Positions 52,546 to 61,267 of a stretch of 64,000 nt of DNA are shown here, one piece after another. This stretch comes from Maritimibacter sp. (GTDB taxonomy: Bacteria > Pseudomonadota > Alphaproteobacteria > Rhodobacterales > Rhodobacteraceae). The notes beneath the pieces are model-generated. The model had not been told where the DNA came from. It was given only the letters and a program-made list of their open reading frames with translations, and made no database searches. The stretch lies in assembly GCA_017792445.1 (NCBI GenBank), contig CP051232.1, forward strand, positions 4,500,001 to 4,564,000. The letters are read 5' to 3'. Within the stretch, counting starts at the first letter, position 1, and each line of letters begins with the position of its first letter. The position numbers and the translations under genes are program-made.

Positions 52546-53363
52546 TGCCCCGCCTCCCGAAGCCGCACCGGAGGCACGTCCAGCCGCAGGATCTGACCCG
52601 CGCGGGCCGTATCAAGCGGCGGATATAGCTCGGTCAGGCGCGGGTCGTGGGCGGGAAGGACATGGTCGTCGCTGTCCGCCAGCTCGCGAATGCGGTCATG
52701 CGCGGCGATCATGTCGGACAGGTTGAAGGCCACGGCGAAGGGCACGCCGCGCTCGTATTCCTCGTAATAGTGCAACGCATCCGAGGCCAGCACGACCCAG
52801 CCGCGCCGGGTCCGGACCCGCACCACCTCTTGTCCCGCGCAATGGCCGCCGACCCAGTGGACCGTCACGCCGTCGGCGATTTCGGCTTCGTGCCCGTGCA
52901 GCGTCAGGCGGTCGGAATGCAGCAGGGACACCAGCCGGCTGATCTCGTCCGGTTCATAGGCGCGGCGGAACCACGGCTTTTCCATCCACGGGCCGGTGAC
53001 ATAGGCCATCTCTTCGGCCTGCATATGGAAATGCGCGGCGGGAAAAGCGTCCAGAAAGCCAAGGTGGTCGTAATGCGCATGGGTCAGGATCACCGTGTCC
53101 GCCGTCGCGGCATCGACGCCCAGCATGGCCAGCGCGTCCACCGGGCTTAGCAGGTGGCGATGGCCGTGTTTCGCTGCCTTGGCCGGATCCATGCCGGTGT
53201 CGACAACGATTGTCCGGTCCTGCCCGATCAACACCCAGGAATAGAAATCCAGCACCAACGGCGCAGCGGGGTCGGACTCCAAAATGAAGTTGTTGCCCCG
53301 CGTCCGCGTGTCGTTCACCGCGTGGCGGATGGCATAGACCTCGTATGTCGGCTGCCCTGTCAT
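52542..53363 (-). CDS. Metallo-beta-lactamase-fold hydrolase (AHL-lactonase-like)
   Basis: A 273-residue MBL-fold enzyme. It has the metal motif HAHYDH (95-100), a further His in WVGGHCAGQE near 180, and the Asp in LASDALHYY. The family includes lactonases that open acyl-homoserine lactones and other lactones, but the context (CoA-dependent catabolism) makes a metabolic lactone a more likely substrate. ATG 53363 gives the normal N-terminus (QPTYEVYAIRHA). It is the last gene of the transporter operon, seven bases after livF. Confidence 0.8.
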   Translation of the reverse strand: MTGQPTYEVYAIRHAVNDTRTRGNNFILESDPAAPLVLDFYSWVLIGQDRTIVVDTGMDPAKAAKHGHRHLLSPVDALAMLGVDAATADTVILTHAHYDHLGFLDAFPAAHFHMQAEEMAYVTGPWMEKPWFRRAYEPDEISRLVSLLHSDRLTLHGHEAEIADGVTVHWVGGHCAGQEVVRVRTRRGWVVLASDALHYYEEYERGVPFAVAFNLSDMIAAHDRIRELADSDDHVLPAHDPRLTELYPPLDTARAGQILRLDVPPVRLREAGQ

Positions 53364-53370
53364 CGCCGCC

Positions 53371-54108
53371 TCATGCCGCCGAGGCGCTGGCGCCGAGGTA
53401 GGCGTCGATCGCCGCCTGCCGCGCTGTCGGGTCGCGCAGGGTTTCGGCGCCTTGATGCCCGACAATCCGCCCCGAGCGCAGGAAATGCACCTCGTCGCAC
53501 AGGCGGATGGTCATGGCCAGGTTCTGCTCGACCAGCACGATGGACAGGTCGGTTTCCTGCCGGATCGCCCCAAGGCGATCGAACACCCGCCGCACCAGAA
53601 GCGGCGCAAGGCCCAGCGACGGCTCGTCGAGCAGGAGTAGCCGAGGTTCCGCCATCAGCCCGCGCCCGATGGCGAGCATCTGCTGCTCGCCGCCAGAAAG
53701 CCGCCACGCCGAGCGGTCGGCTTTTTCGGCAATCTCGGGGAACAGGTCCAGAACCATCTCCATCCGCGTCTTCCGCCGCGCGCCGGGCAGTTGGTAGCCG
53801 CCCAGCACAAGGTTCTCGCGCACCGACATATGGCCGACGATCTGCCGCCCCTCGGGCACGTAGACGACACCCTGCGCCACGCGCTTGCGGGCCGGCATGT
53901 CCGAGATATCGGCACCCCGGAAAGAGACCTTGCCCTCGGCCGGGATCAGCCCTGCGACCGCTTTCATGATCGAGCTTTTGCCCGCGCCATTGGCCCCAAG
54001 CAGGGCCACCACGCGCCCCTGCCCGACCGAGAAGGTCACGTCCTCGACCGCCTGCGCCCGCGCGCCGTAGAACACGGAAAGGTGTTTCACCGTCAGCACA
54101 TCAGTCAT
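53371..54108 (-). CDS. livF: Branched-chain amino acid-type ABC transporter ATP-binding protein LivF
   Basis: A 245-residue ATPase: Walker A LLGANGAGKSSIM, signature LSGGEQQMLAIGRGLM, Walker B LLLLDEPSLGLAP and the YVPEGRQIVGHM region of LivF. Half of the ATPase pair that powers the Liv-type importer. Its ATG 54108 overlaps the livG stop by eight bases. The transporter in this island probably carries a small acid rather than a branched-chain amino acid. Confidence 0.92.
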   Translation of the reverse strand: MTDVLTVKHLSVFYGARAQAVEDVTFSVGQGRVVALLGANGAGKSSIMKAVAGLIPAEGKVSFRGADISDMPARKRVAQGVVYVPEGRQIVGHMSVRENLVLGGYQLPGARRKTRMEMVLDLFPEIAEKADRSAWRLSGGEQQMLAIGRGLMAEPRLLLLDEPSLGLAPLLVRRVFDRLGAIRQETDLSIVLVEQNLAMTIRLCDEVHFLRSGRIVGHQGAETLRDPTARQAAIDAYLGASASAA

Positions 54109-54877
54109 CGTCGCTTCCCAGATAGATACGGATCACGTCGGGGTCGCGCCGCACCTCGTCGGGGGCGCCACAGGCGACGAATTCGCCGAAATTCAGGACA
54201 TAGATCCGGTCACAGATCGACATGACGAGATCCATGTCATGCTCCACCACGACCATCACCAGCCCGCCAGAGCGCAGCTTTTGCAGGGTCTGCATCAAGT
54301 CGCGGGTTTCCGAGTTGTTCAGCCCCGCCGCCGGTTCGTCCAGCAGCAGCACGTCTGGCTTGCCCACGATGGCGCGGGCGATCTCGACCAGCCGCAGCAT
54401 CCCCGGCGGCAATGCGTCGGGCAGGCTGTGCGCCGCGTCGGCAAGACCCAGATCGGCCAGCGCCCCCATCGCCGCACGCTCCATCTCGGCCCGCTCGGCG
54501 CAGCCGCGCGGCAGCGGCAGGAAGGCGTTCAGCCATCCCGTGTCATGGTTGCGCGCGACCCCGATCATCACGTTCTCAAGAACCGTGAGGTCGGGGCTGA
54601 GCGCGACGTGCTGGAAGCTGCGAACGATCCCCTTGCTGGCGCGCGCGGCGGGCGACAGGCCGTCAAGGCTTTGTCCGGCGAAGGCGATCTGCCCCTCCTG
54701 CGGCGAATAGGCTCCGGTCAGGCAGTTGAACAGGCTGGTCTTCCCGGCGCCATTGGGACCGATGAGGCCGGTAATCTCGCCGGCACGGAACGAGACATCC
54801 AGCCCCTTCAGCACCTTGATGCCGCCGAAGGACAGGGAAATCCCCTGCCCCGTCAGCGCGTTGGTCAGGACGTCCAT
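54101..54877 (-). CDS. livG: Branched-chain amino acid-type ABC transporter ATP-binding protein LivG
   Basis: A 258-residue ATPase: Walker A LIGPNGAGKTSLFN, signature-like LPPGMLRLVEIARAI, Walker B LLLDEPAAGLN and the H-loop VVVEHDMDLVM. The signature LSGGQ is replaced by LPPGM, unusual but found in some LivG. It partners LivF. ATG 54877 shares one base with the livM stop (TGATG), and the start at MDVLTNAL gives the normal length. An open frame extends upstream of this start but is antisense-shadow, not part of LivG. Confidence 0.9.
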   Translation of the reverse strand: MDVLTNALTGQGISLSFGGIKVLKGLDVSFRAGEITGLIGPNGAGKTSLFNCLTGAYSPQEGQIAFAGQSLDGLSPAARASKGIVRSFQHVALSPDLTVLENVMIGVARNHDTGWLNAFLPLPRGCAERAEMERAAMGALADLGLADAAHSLPDALPPGMLRLVEIARAIVGKPDVLLLDEPAAGLNNSETRDLMQTLQKLRSGGLVMVVVEHDMDLVMSICDRIYVLNFGEFVACGAPDEVRRDPDVIRIYLGSDDD

Positions 54878-55863
54878 CACGCGCCTCCTTTCCGGCGACC
54901 CATCGCCTGTGTCAGTTGCGGCAGGTAGTGGCCGGCAAGGATGACGCCCAGCAGCGCCACGCCATACAGCACCGGGATCCACGCCCCCGAGGCCGACAGG
55001 AACTGCGGGATCAGCGTCAGGAACGCCCCGCCAATCAGCGCCCGGGGAAACGTCAGGCCGTAGACGCTGACCACCGAGCCCACGAGCAGGAAGATCGCGG
55101 CCCAGAAGGTGAAGCCCGACGGCGACACGGTCGAACCGGCGAAGGCCAGCATCGCCCCGCACAGCGCGGCAATCCCGCCCGAGATGCCCATCACCGCGAT
55201 CCGGGCCCAGACCCGCCGGGTGCCGAACGCGTCCGCTGCCGCCGGGTGCGACTTTGCCAGCAGCAGGGTCAGCCCCTGCCGCGAATGCCGCAGCCGCGAC
55301 AGCCCGTAGGTCACCGCCAGCAGCACCGCCAGCGCGGCGTAATATCGTTGCAGCGACATTTTCACGCCCGGCACCAGCGGCTTGGAGACGTAAAGACCCT
55401 CGTAGCCGCCGGTCAGGCTGTCGGCGTTGTTGATGATCTCGGGCACCGCCAGCGCCAAAGCCAGCGTCGACACGGCAAGGTAGATCCCCGACAACCGCCG
55501 CGAAGGCCAGGCGAACAGGATGCCGGCGACCACGCCAAACGCCAGCGCAAGCGGCACGCTGAACCACAGCGGGATGCCATACCGAGTGTCCAGAATGGCG
55601 ACCGTGTAGGCGCCGACCGCAGAAAAGAACGTGTGGCCGATGGACACCTCGCCGCCGTATCGGACAAGCACGCTGACCGACAACACGCCGATGGCGTTGG
55701 CGAAACAGACGCCCAAGGCGAAGACCCACGAGCCTCCGACCACCATCGGCAGGCACAGAGCGATTGCGATCAGCAGCCACGTCCCGACCCGCGCCGACAC
55801 CATGCCGCGCAGGCCGGACCGGTCCACCGAAGACAAACCAAGGGTTGCGTTCTGGTCAGACAC
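54877..55863 (-). CDS. livM: Branched-chain amino acid-type ABC transporter permease LivM
   Basis: A 328-residue inner-membrane permease, about nine helices, with VRYGGEVSIGHTFFSAVGAYTVAIL near 60-85 and AVSTLALALAVPEI. GTG 55863 is preferred because GGAGG is six bases upstream and it overlaps the livH stop by eight bases; an earlier in-frame start at 55884 is inside livH. Forms the channel with LivH. Confidence 0.9.
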   Translation of the reverse strand: MSDQNATLGLSSVDRSGLRGMVSARVGTWLLIAIALCLPMVVGGSWVFALGVCFANAIGVLSVSVLVRYGGEVSIGHTFFSAVGAYTVAILDTRYGIPLWFSVPLALAFGVVAGILFAWPSRRLSGIYLAVSTLALALAVPEIINNADSLTGGYEGLYVSKPLVPGVKMSLQRYYAALAVLLAVTYGLSRLRHSRQGLTLLLAKSHPAAADAFGTRRVWARIAVMGISGGIAALCGAMLAFAGSTVSPSGFTFWAAIFLLVGSVVSVYGLTFPRALIGGAFLTLIPQFLSASGAWIPVLYGVALLGVILAGHYLPQLTQAMGRRKGGA

Positions 55864-56746
55864 GGAAGCCCTCCACCCTGGCAAGAATCCCGTTCGGGAA
55901 GATGTTGAGCGCCAGAAGGATCAGGCCCAGCAGGAAGGTGCTGGAATATTCCGGCGATACGTAGAAGGTGAACAGGTTCATCAGAACGCCGACCAGGATG
56001 CCGCCGACCAGCGCGCCCGGCAGGCTGGCGAACCCGCCGATCACCGCCGCCGCGAAGGCCTGCAACATGAAGGCCGCGACCGTCGTCACGCTGAGGAAGG
56101 TTGTCGGCACGATCAGCAGCGCGCCGACCACCCCCAGGATCGCCGCGACGATCCAGGCGAACAGGTGAACCGAGCGCAGGTTCAGCCCACAAACTTCTGC
56201 CGCAAAAGGGTTTTCCGAGATGGCGCGAAAGGCGATGCCCAGCTTGGTGAAGTCGATCACGAAGAACAGCGCGCCGATGGTCACGACCGCCACGGCAAGC
56301 ACGGTCAGGTCATAACCGGTGATCCGCAGGCCCAGAACGGCGGTGCTGAAACGCGGCACCGGCAGGTCAAGGCTGACGATATCCGCCCCGAAGATCAGCA
56401 GCGTCGCGCCCTGCGCGATCAGGCCGATCCCCAGCGTCGCGATGGTCGCGGTCAGGTCGGATTCGAACACCAGCGGCGACACGATGGCATAGGTCAGGAA
56501 GGCGATGGCGATGACCGCGAGGATCGTCAGCAGCACCGCCGCACCCCAGGACAGCTCTAGCAGCACACCGCTGGAAAACCCGTAGATCAGGAAGGCCGCG
56601 AAGCCCGCCACGTTGCCGTGGCTGAAGTTCACCACCTTCGAGCACTTGAAGATCATCACCAGCCCCAGCGCGCCCAACGCGTAGAGGCAGCCGGTGATCA
56701 TCCCCGACCAGACCAGCGGAAAGAGATCCTGAAGCAGCCCGCTCAT
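55856..56746 (-). CDS. livH: Branched-chain amino acid-type ABC transporter permease LivH
   Basis: A 296-residue inner-membrane permease with eight or more helices and the typical SGMITGCLYALGALGLVMIFKCSKVVNFSHGNVAGFAAFL opening and AVIGGFASLPGALVGGILVG near the C-terminus. It overlaps the upstream dehydrogenase stop by four bases (ATGA), supporting one operon. Same transporter as LivM, F, G and the binding protein. Confidence 0.92.
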   Translation of the reverse strand: MSGLLQDLFPLVWSGMITGCLYALGALGLVMIFKCSKVVNFSHGNVAGFAAFLIYGFSSGVLLELSWGAAVLLTILAVIAIAFLTYAIVSPLVFESDLTATIATLGIGLIAQGATLLIFGADIVSLDLPVPRFSTAVLGLRITGYDLTVLAVAVVTIGALFFVIDFTKLGIAFRAISENPFAAEVCGLNLRSVHLFAWIVAAILGVVGALLIVPTTFLSVTTVAAFMLQAFAAAVIGGFASLPGALVGGILVGVLMNLFTFYVSPEYSSTFLLGLILLALNIFPNGILARVEGFRV

Positions 56747-57639
56747 GCCGGCTCGACGGACATCGACCCGTCCTCCACCAGCTGGATCACGCAGGGAAAA
56801 TAGCGGTCGCCAAAGCCGCGTTCGACGGCGCGGGCGTAATAGCTGCGCGCGGTTTCCGCGGCTGGCAGGTCCAGCCCCAGTTGCGCTGCGAGTTCAAAGA
56901 CATAGTCGATGTCCTTCACAGCATAAGCGGGCGAGAACGCCTTGGCCGGGAAGTCGCGCGGCGCCATCGCCTTGCGGCCGTGGTTGCGCAGAACGAAGCT
57001 GTCGCCAGAGCCCTTCGACACCGCGTCCAGCAGCGTCTCGGCCTCGACGCCGGCCTTTTCGCCCAGCACCATCATCTCGGACAGGGCCACGGTGTTGGCG
57101 AAAACCAGCATGTTGTTCGCCAGCTTCAGCACCTGCCCCGCCCCGATCGCGCCGCCGTGGGTCACGTCGGTGGCGATGTAGTCCAGCATCGGACGAATGC
57201 GGTCGTGCACCTCTTCCGCGGCGCCGACCATGATCGACAGAGCGCCTTTCTGCGCCGCCTCTCGGGTGCGGGCGACTGGGGCGTCGGCGAAGGCGATGGC
57301 CTTTGCGGCCAGCGCCTGCCCGACCTTGCGGGCGGTGGCGACGGGCGTCGTCGACAGGTCTACCACCGCAGTTCCCGGCGCGGCCGCCGAGGCGATCAGC
57401 GCTGTGACCTTCTCGACCTGCGGGCCGCCGGGAAGCGACAGGAAGATCACATCCGCTTCCGCCGCCAGCGCCTCGACCGACGCCGCTCGTTCGGCCTTGG
57501 TGTCCGACAGCGCCGCCAGAGCGTCGTCCGAAAGGTCGAAGACCAGCACGCGGCCGGGATGTTTCAGGGCCATGTTGCGGCACATCGGGCCACCCATGAC
57601 GCCAAGACCGATAAATCCGATTGTCTCTGCTGCTGCCAT
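56743..57639 (-). CDS. NAD(P)-dependent beta-hydroxyacid dehydrogenase (3-hydroxyisobutyrate dehydrogenase family)
   Basis: A 298-residue dehydrogenase. The cofactor motif is IGFIGLGVMGGPMCRNM near 7-23, the catalytic Lys in GQVLKLANNM (K172). At the substrate loop the usual SGG is replaced: DAPVARTREAAQKGALSIMVGA, an Arg-Thr pattern like the anion-binding loop of 3-sulfolactaldehyde reductase-type members; the matching Ser of that type is not kept. Oxidises or reduces a beta-hydroxy (or sulfo-hydroxy) acid. Second gene of the catabolic operon, between an SDR and livH. Confidence 0.83.
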   Translation of the reverse strand: MAAAETIGFIGLGVMGGPMCRNMALKHPGRVLVFDLSDDALAALSDTKAERAASVEALAAEADVIFLSLPGGPQVEKVTALIASAAAPGTAVVDLSTTPVATARKVGQALAAKAIAFADAPVARTREAAQKGALSIMVGAAEEVHDRIRPMLDYIATDVTHGGAIGAGQVLKLANNMLVFANTVALSEMMVLGEKAGVEAETLLDAVSKGSGDSFVLRNHGRKAMAPRDFPAKAFSPAYAVKDIDYVFELAAQLGLDLPAAETARSYYARAVERGFGDRYFPCVIQLVEDGSMSVEPA

Positions 57640-57643
57640 TGTC

Positions 57644-58393
57644 TCAGTCCATCAACATGCCGCCGTTCACGTCGAGAACGGTGCCGGTTATCCAATGCGA
57701 TTGCGGGGACGCGAGGAACAGGATCGCCTGCGCGATGTCCTCGGGCTGACCGAAGCGGCCCAGCGGAACGCTTCCGTGGGGCGACGGGGCCGCGCGCTGG
57801 GTGACGGTCTCCCACATCGGGGTTTCGACCGGGCCGGGCGCCACGGTCGAGGCATAGACCCCGTGCGCCGCACCGTTCTTGGCTACCCATTTCATCAGCC
57901 CGTGCACCGCCGACTTGGCCGCGACATAGGACGGGCCGGACGCCACGCCGCCGATCTTGGACGCGATGGACCCCAGCGCGACGATCTTGCCCATGCCCTG
58001 CTCGGCCATGACCGGAAAGACTTCGCGCACCGGGTTCACGACGCCCATCAGGTTCACGTCCAGCATCTGCCGCCATTCGTCGTCGGTCGACTCGACCAAC
58101 GGACGGTGCGAGATCGCGCCGGCACACAACACCAGCGCATCGATGCTGCCATGCCGGGCTTTCACGCCTGCGACCAGCGCGGTCGTCTCGTCCCGCGAGG
58201 TGACGTCGTACCTGTGATAGTGGATGCCTGCCACGCCGTAGTCCGGCGCTTCTGCGATGTCGGTGGCGATCACGGTGGCGCCGGCGTCGGCGAAGGCCAG
58301 GGCCGTTGCCCTGCCGATGCCCCCGGCCGCCCCGGTGATGATGGCGACCTTGCCGTCAAGGCGTGCGGGTCCGCTGACCGGAATACTGCTCAT
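57644..58393 (-). CDS. SDR-family dehydrogenase/reductase
   Basis: A 249-residue classical SDR. Cofactor loop TGAAGGIGRA near 18-27, then LCAGAISH, catalytic Ser in LGSIASK, and Tyr-Lys in GPSYVAAKSAVHGL; all four residues are present, unlike the SDR at 38077. The C-terminal LASPQSHWITGTVLDVNGG is standard. It likely oxidises an alcohol of the imported compound with NAD(P). First gene after the binding protein, 78 bases from its stop. Confidence 0.86.
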   Translation of the reverse strand: MSSIPVSGPARLDGKVAIITGAAGGIGRATALAFADAGATVIATDIAEAPDYGVAGIHYHRYDVTSRDETTALVAGVKARHGSIDALVLCAGAISHRPLVESTDDEWRQMLDVNLMGVVNPVREVFPVMAEQGMGKIVALGSIASKIGGVASGPSYVAAKSAVHGLMKWVAKNGAAHGVYASTVAPGPVETPMWETVTQRAAPSPHGSVPLGRFGQPEDIAQAILFLASPQSHWITGTVLDVNGGMLMD

Positions 58394-58470
58394 CTTTCCT
58401 CCCAGGATGTTCGTGCAGTCGATGGAAACGGTGGCCGGCTCCTCACCCGGCCACCGCCGCTTTCATCAGA

Positions 58471-59682
58471 CTACTGGGTTTTCGCGCCGTCAAAGACGAC
58501 GTCGGGATAGGGGCGGAATGCCTTGACCAGGACAAAGCCGTCCCCCTGCGCCTGGATGATGCCTTCCTGCCGGGTGCCGCGATGGTCGCCCGCCTCGAAG
58601 GACACGCCCCGCGCGCCGCCGACGCTGGCATCTTCCAGCGTCTCCAGAGCCTTCATCAGGTTCTCGCGCGTCAGCTCTTCGCCAGAGGCCAGCAGCGCCT
58701 CGAACCCCTTGTGGAAGATCGCCGCGTTGCTCCAGCCGTTCAGACCGAAAACGCCCACCGGATCGTCCGGATAGTATTTGCCGATCGAGTCGCGATAGGC
58801 GGCGATCTCGGCCTCGTCGCTGGACACCGGCAACAGCCACGACGAGAAATGCACACCGTCCAGCAGGTCGCCCGCAAGCTTCAGCGTCGACGGGTCGGCG
58901 GTGAAGAACGGCGCGAACCATTCGGCATCGACGCCTTGCAGGTCGGCGGCCTTCAGCGCCGCCGCCAGGTTGGCGTTCGAGCCGAACAGGATCACCGCCT
59001 CGGCGCCCGAGTTAGCGACGCGGCGGATGTGGGGGCTGAAGCTGGTGGTCTTGACGTCGAAGGGCACCGATTCAGCCGGCTCCATCCCCATCTCGGCCAT
59101 GTAAGCGTCGAACCCGCGCTTGGCCGACTTGCCAAGTTCGTCGTTCTCCCACAGCAGCGCGATCTTGGTCAGGCCAAGGTCCTTCACCGCGTAGTCAAGG
59201 TTGGACGCCGCCGACCAGCCGTAGTCCGGCAGCAGCGGGAAGATGTTGGGCTCTACGAAGAAGGCGCTGGCCCCACCGATAGGCCCCACCACCGGCAGCC
59301 CGACCTCTTTGGCGTAAGGGATGACCGCGACGTTGGTCGCCGTTCCGATGGGCGCGGACAGCGCGAAGATGCCGTCATCCTCGACCATCTGCCGGGTCAC
59401 CGCCACCGAGCGCGCCGGATCATAGCCGTCGTCCTTGGTGACATAGTTGATGGTCCAGCCGTCGATGCCGCCGTTTTCGTTGAGATTGCGGTAATAGGCT
59501 TCCGCCGCGTGGGTCAGGATCGCGTAGAACGGAACCGGGCCGGTGACGGGCGTGAACGCCCCGATGGTGACGACCTTGTTTTCGGGATCGATCCCGGCCT
59601 CCTGCGCCAAGGCCGGCACCGCCAGCCCCGCGACCGAAAACATCAGGCCCGCGACGAGCCCCTTTCCATAGTCCAGTGGCAT
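58471..59682 (-). CDS. livK: Branched-chain amino acid-type ABC transporter substrate-binding protein
   Basis: A 403-residue periplasmic binding protein, somewhat longer than LivJ/LivK. A signal peptide is at residues 1-26 (YGKGLVAGLMFSVAGLAVPALAQ). The Peripla_BP_6 pattern includes VVTIGAFTPVTGP, NENGGIDGWTINYVTKDDGYDPARSVAVTRQMVEDDGIFALSAPIGT and AVIPYAKEVGLPVVGPIGGAS. ATG 59682 follows AAGGGAGGAG. First gene of the operon that ends at the MBL gene. Ligand not determined; the island's chemistry suggests a carboxylic acid or an acid with a polar group. Confidence 0.88.
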   Translation of the reverse strand: MPLDYGKGLVAGLMFSVAGLAVPALAQEAGIDPENKVVTIGAFTPVTGPVPFYAILTHAAEAYYRNLNENGGIDGWTINYVTKDDGYDPARSVAVTRQMVEDDGIFALSAPIGTATNVAVIPYAKEVGLPVVGPIGGASAFFVEPNIFPLLPDYGWSAASNLDYAVKDLGLTKIALLWENDELGKSAKRGFDAYMAEMGMEPAESVPFDVKTTSFSPHIRRVANSGAEAVILFGSNANLAAALKAADLQGVDAEWFAPFFTADPSTLKLAGDLLDGVHFSSWLLPVSSDEAEIAAYRDSIGKYYPDDPVGVFGLNGWSNAAIFHKGFEALLASGEELTRENLMKALETLEDASVGGARGVSFEAGDHRGTRQEGIIQAQGDGFVLVKAFRPYPDVVFDGAKTQ

Positions 59683-59750
59683 TCTCTCTCCTCCCTTGAG
59701 ATTCAGCGTTTTCGGAGACGGTAAGAGCAAGACAACCCCTCGGTCAATGC

Positions 59751-59883
59751 AAAATGCATTTTATTTTATGTGTCGCGGAGCGACGCAGGTATTCGCGCTT
59801 GATTTAGAACTGTTTTTTATCGACGCGCAGATCGACCGACGGCTTTAAGAACGCTCTTCGGCATAAATAATGCATTTTCTTGC
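59751..59883. promoter_or_regulatory. Two GntR-type operator copies in the divergent region
   Basis: AAAATGCATTTT at 59751-59762 is a perfect 12-base palindrome; AAATAATGCATTTTCTTGC at 59865-59883 repeats 51091-51109 exactly. They flank the divergent promoters of the transporter operon (minus) and the CoA-transferase (plus). The spacing, about 110 bases, is compatible with looping. Confidence 0.6.
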
Positions 59884-59960
59884 TTGTTCGCAGCGCCAGG
59901 ATTTGCAATCTCTTCCACAGCCGACAGCGCCCGGACGCGCGGCAGGAAAAGGAGATTGAG

Positions 59961-61199
59961 ATGCAGAACGGCGTGCTGGCCGGCAAGACGGTCATCGAGC
60001 TCGGCAGCATGATTGCCGCCCCTTTCGCAACGCACATCCTGCAACAGCTTGGCGCCGAGGTGATCAAGATCGAACCGCCCGGCGGAGAGACCACGCGCAA
60101 GCTGGTGCGCGGCGGGCCAAGCGGCAGTTACCTTGCTTTCAACCGGGGAAAGAAAAGCCTGTGCCTCGACCTTCAGTCGGACAGCGGGCGCGAGGTGTTT
60201 CAAAAGCTGGTGGCCCGCGCCGATATCGTCGTGCAGAACCTGTCCCCCTCTGCGGCGCGCAAGCTGGGCACCACCTACGAGGATTGCAAAGCCGCCAATC
60301 CGGACATCGTCTTCTGCCACATCAAGGGATACGGCCCCGGCCCGATGGAGGAAGAGGTCGCGTCAAACCCGATCGCCGAGGCCGCCACTGGGGTTATGTT
60401 CTCGAACCGGGTCGATGGCCGGCCGTCGCGGCTTGGCCCGTCCTATCATGACCAGTTCGCCGGCTGTTATGCTGTGATCTCCGTCCTGTCGGCGCTGTTG
60501 TCGGGCGACCCCGCCAAGCGCAACATCGAGCTTGGCCTTTACGAGACCGGCCTACACATCGCCGCGCGCGACCTGCTGGGCGTGCAGTTGAAGTCGCAGC
60601 TTCTGGGGCGGCCGGAACAGGAACCTTCAGCCGAGTTCAGCATCCCCGGCTACGGCGCCTACGAGACGGCAGATTCGCGGTGGATTTACCTTGTGATGCT
60701 GACCGACGATCACTGGCGCCGGTTCTGCACCGCGCTCGGCATCGCCGAGGACCCCGGTCTGGCGACCCTGCGCCAGCGCCGCCGCGCCCGGCCGCAGGTC
60801 GAGGACATCGTCGCTTCCGCCGTCAGCGCTATCCGATACGACGACCTTGCCGGGCGGCTTACGACGGCGCGCGTCGGCTTTAACGAGGTCCTGTCGATGG
60901 ACCGCGTGCTGGACGCTCCGCAGGCCCGCGAACCCGGAAAATGCTCGGACTTCGAATTCGGCGACTACACGTTCGAGGGGCCCGACTTCCCCCTGCCGGC
61001 GCAGGTGCGCCAGGACGGATTGCGCGACGCACCTCCCCTGCTGGGCGAGCACAGCGCCGAGGTGTTGCGCGGCCTCGGCTATGCGCCGGACGAGGTCCGC
61101 GAGTTTCTGGCCAGCGGCACCGCACGCGCGCCGGATGCGACGCAGACACTTTGGGCGAAACCGGAAAGGCCGAAGGCGGCAGCGCATAGCGACGGATAG
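59961..61199 (+). CDS. Class III CoA-transferase (third copy), catalytic Asp present
   Basis: A 412-residue CaiB/BaiF-family CoA-transferase: GKTVIELGSMIAAPFATHILQQLGAEVIKIE at the start and GPSYHDQFAGCYAVIS with the nucleophile D164. It lies alone, divergent from the transporter operon, and its promoter shares operator copies with it. It would supply a CoA-activated substrate to the pathway. ATG 59961 follows AGGAG by seven bases; an in-frame start 81 bases upstream lies within the operator and is unlikely. Confidence 0.86.
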   Translation: MQNGVLAGKTVIELGSMIAAPFATHILQQLGAEVIKIEPPGGETTRKLVRGGPSGSYLAFNRGKKSLCLDLQSDSGREVFQKLVARADIVVQNLSPSAARKLGTTYEDCKAANPDIVFCHIKGYGPGPMEEEVASNPIAEAATGVMFSNRVDGRPSRLGPSYHDQFAGCYAVISVLSALLSGDPAKRNIELGLYETGLHIAARDLLGVQLKSQLLGRPEQEPSAEFSIPGYGAYETADSRWIYLVMLTDDHWRRFCTALGIAEDPGLATLRQRRRARPQVEDIVASAVSAIRYDDLAGRLTTARVGFNEVLSMDRVLDAPQAREPGKCSDFEFGDYTFEGPDFPLPAQVRQDGLRDAPPLLGEHSAEVLRGLGYAPDEVREFLASGTARAPDATQTLWAKPERPKAAAHSDG

Positions 61200-61267
61200 C
61201 GACAGGCGTCGCGTGCGTCCTTTGGCGCTGCTGCGGGTTCAGCCGGACCGGCGTCCCCTACCCGCCC

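Noticed and set aside
54101-55780. Extended LivG frame of more than 500 codons
   Set aside because: The region upstream of 54877 encodes LivM in another frame; the LivG domain starts at MDVLTNAL, which shares a TGATG junction with livM.
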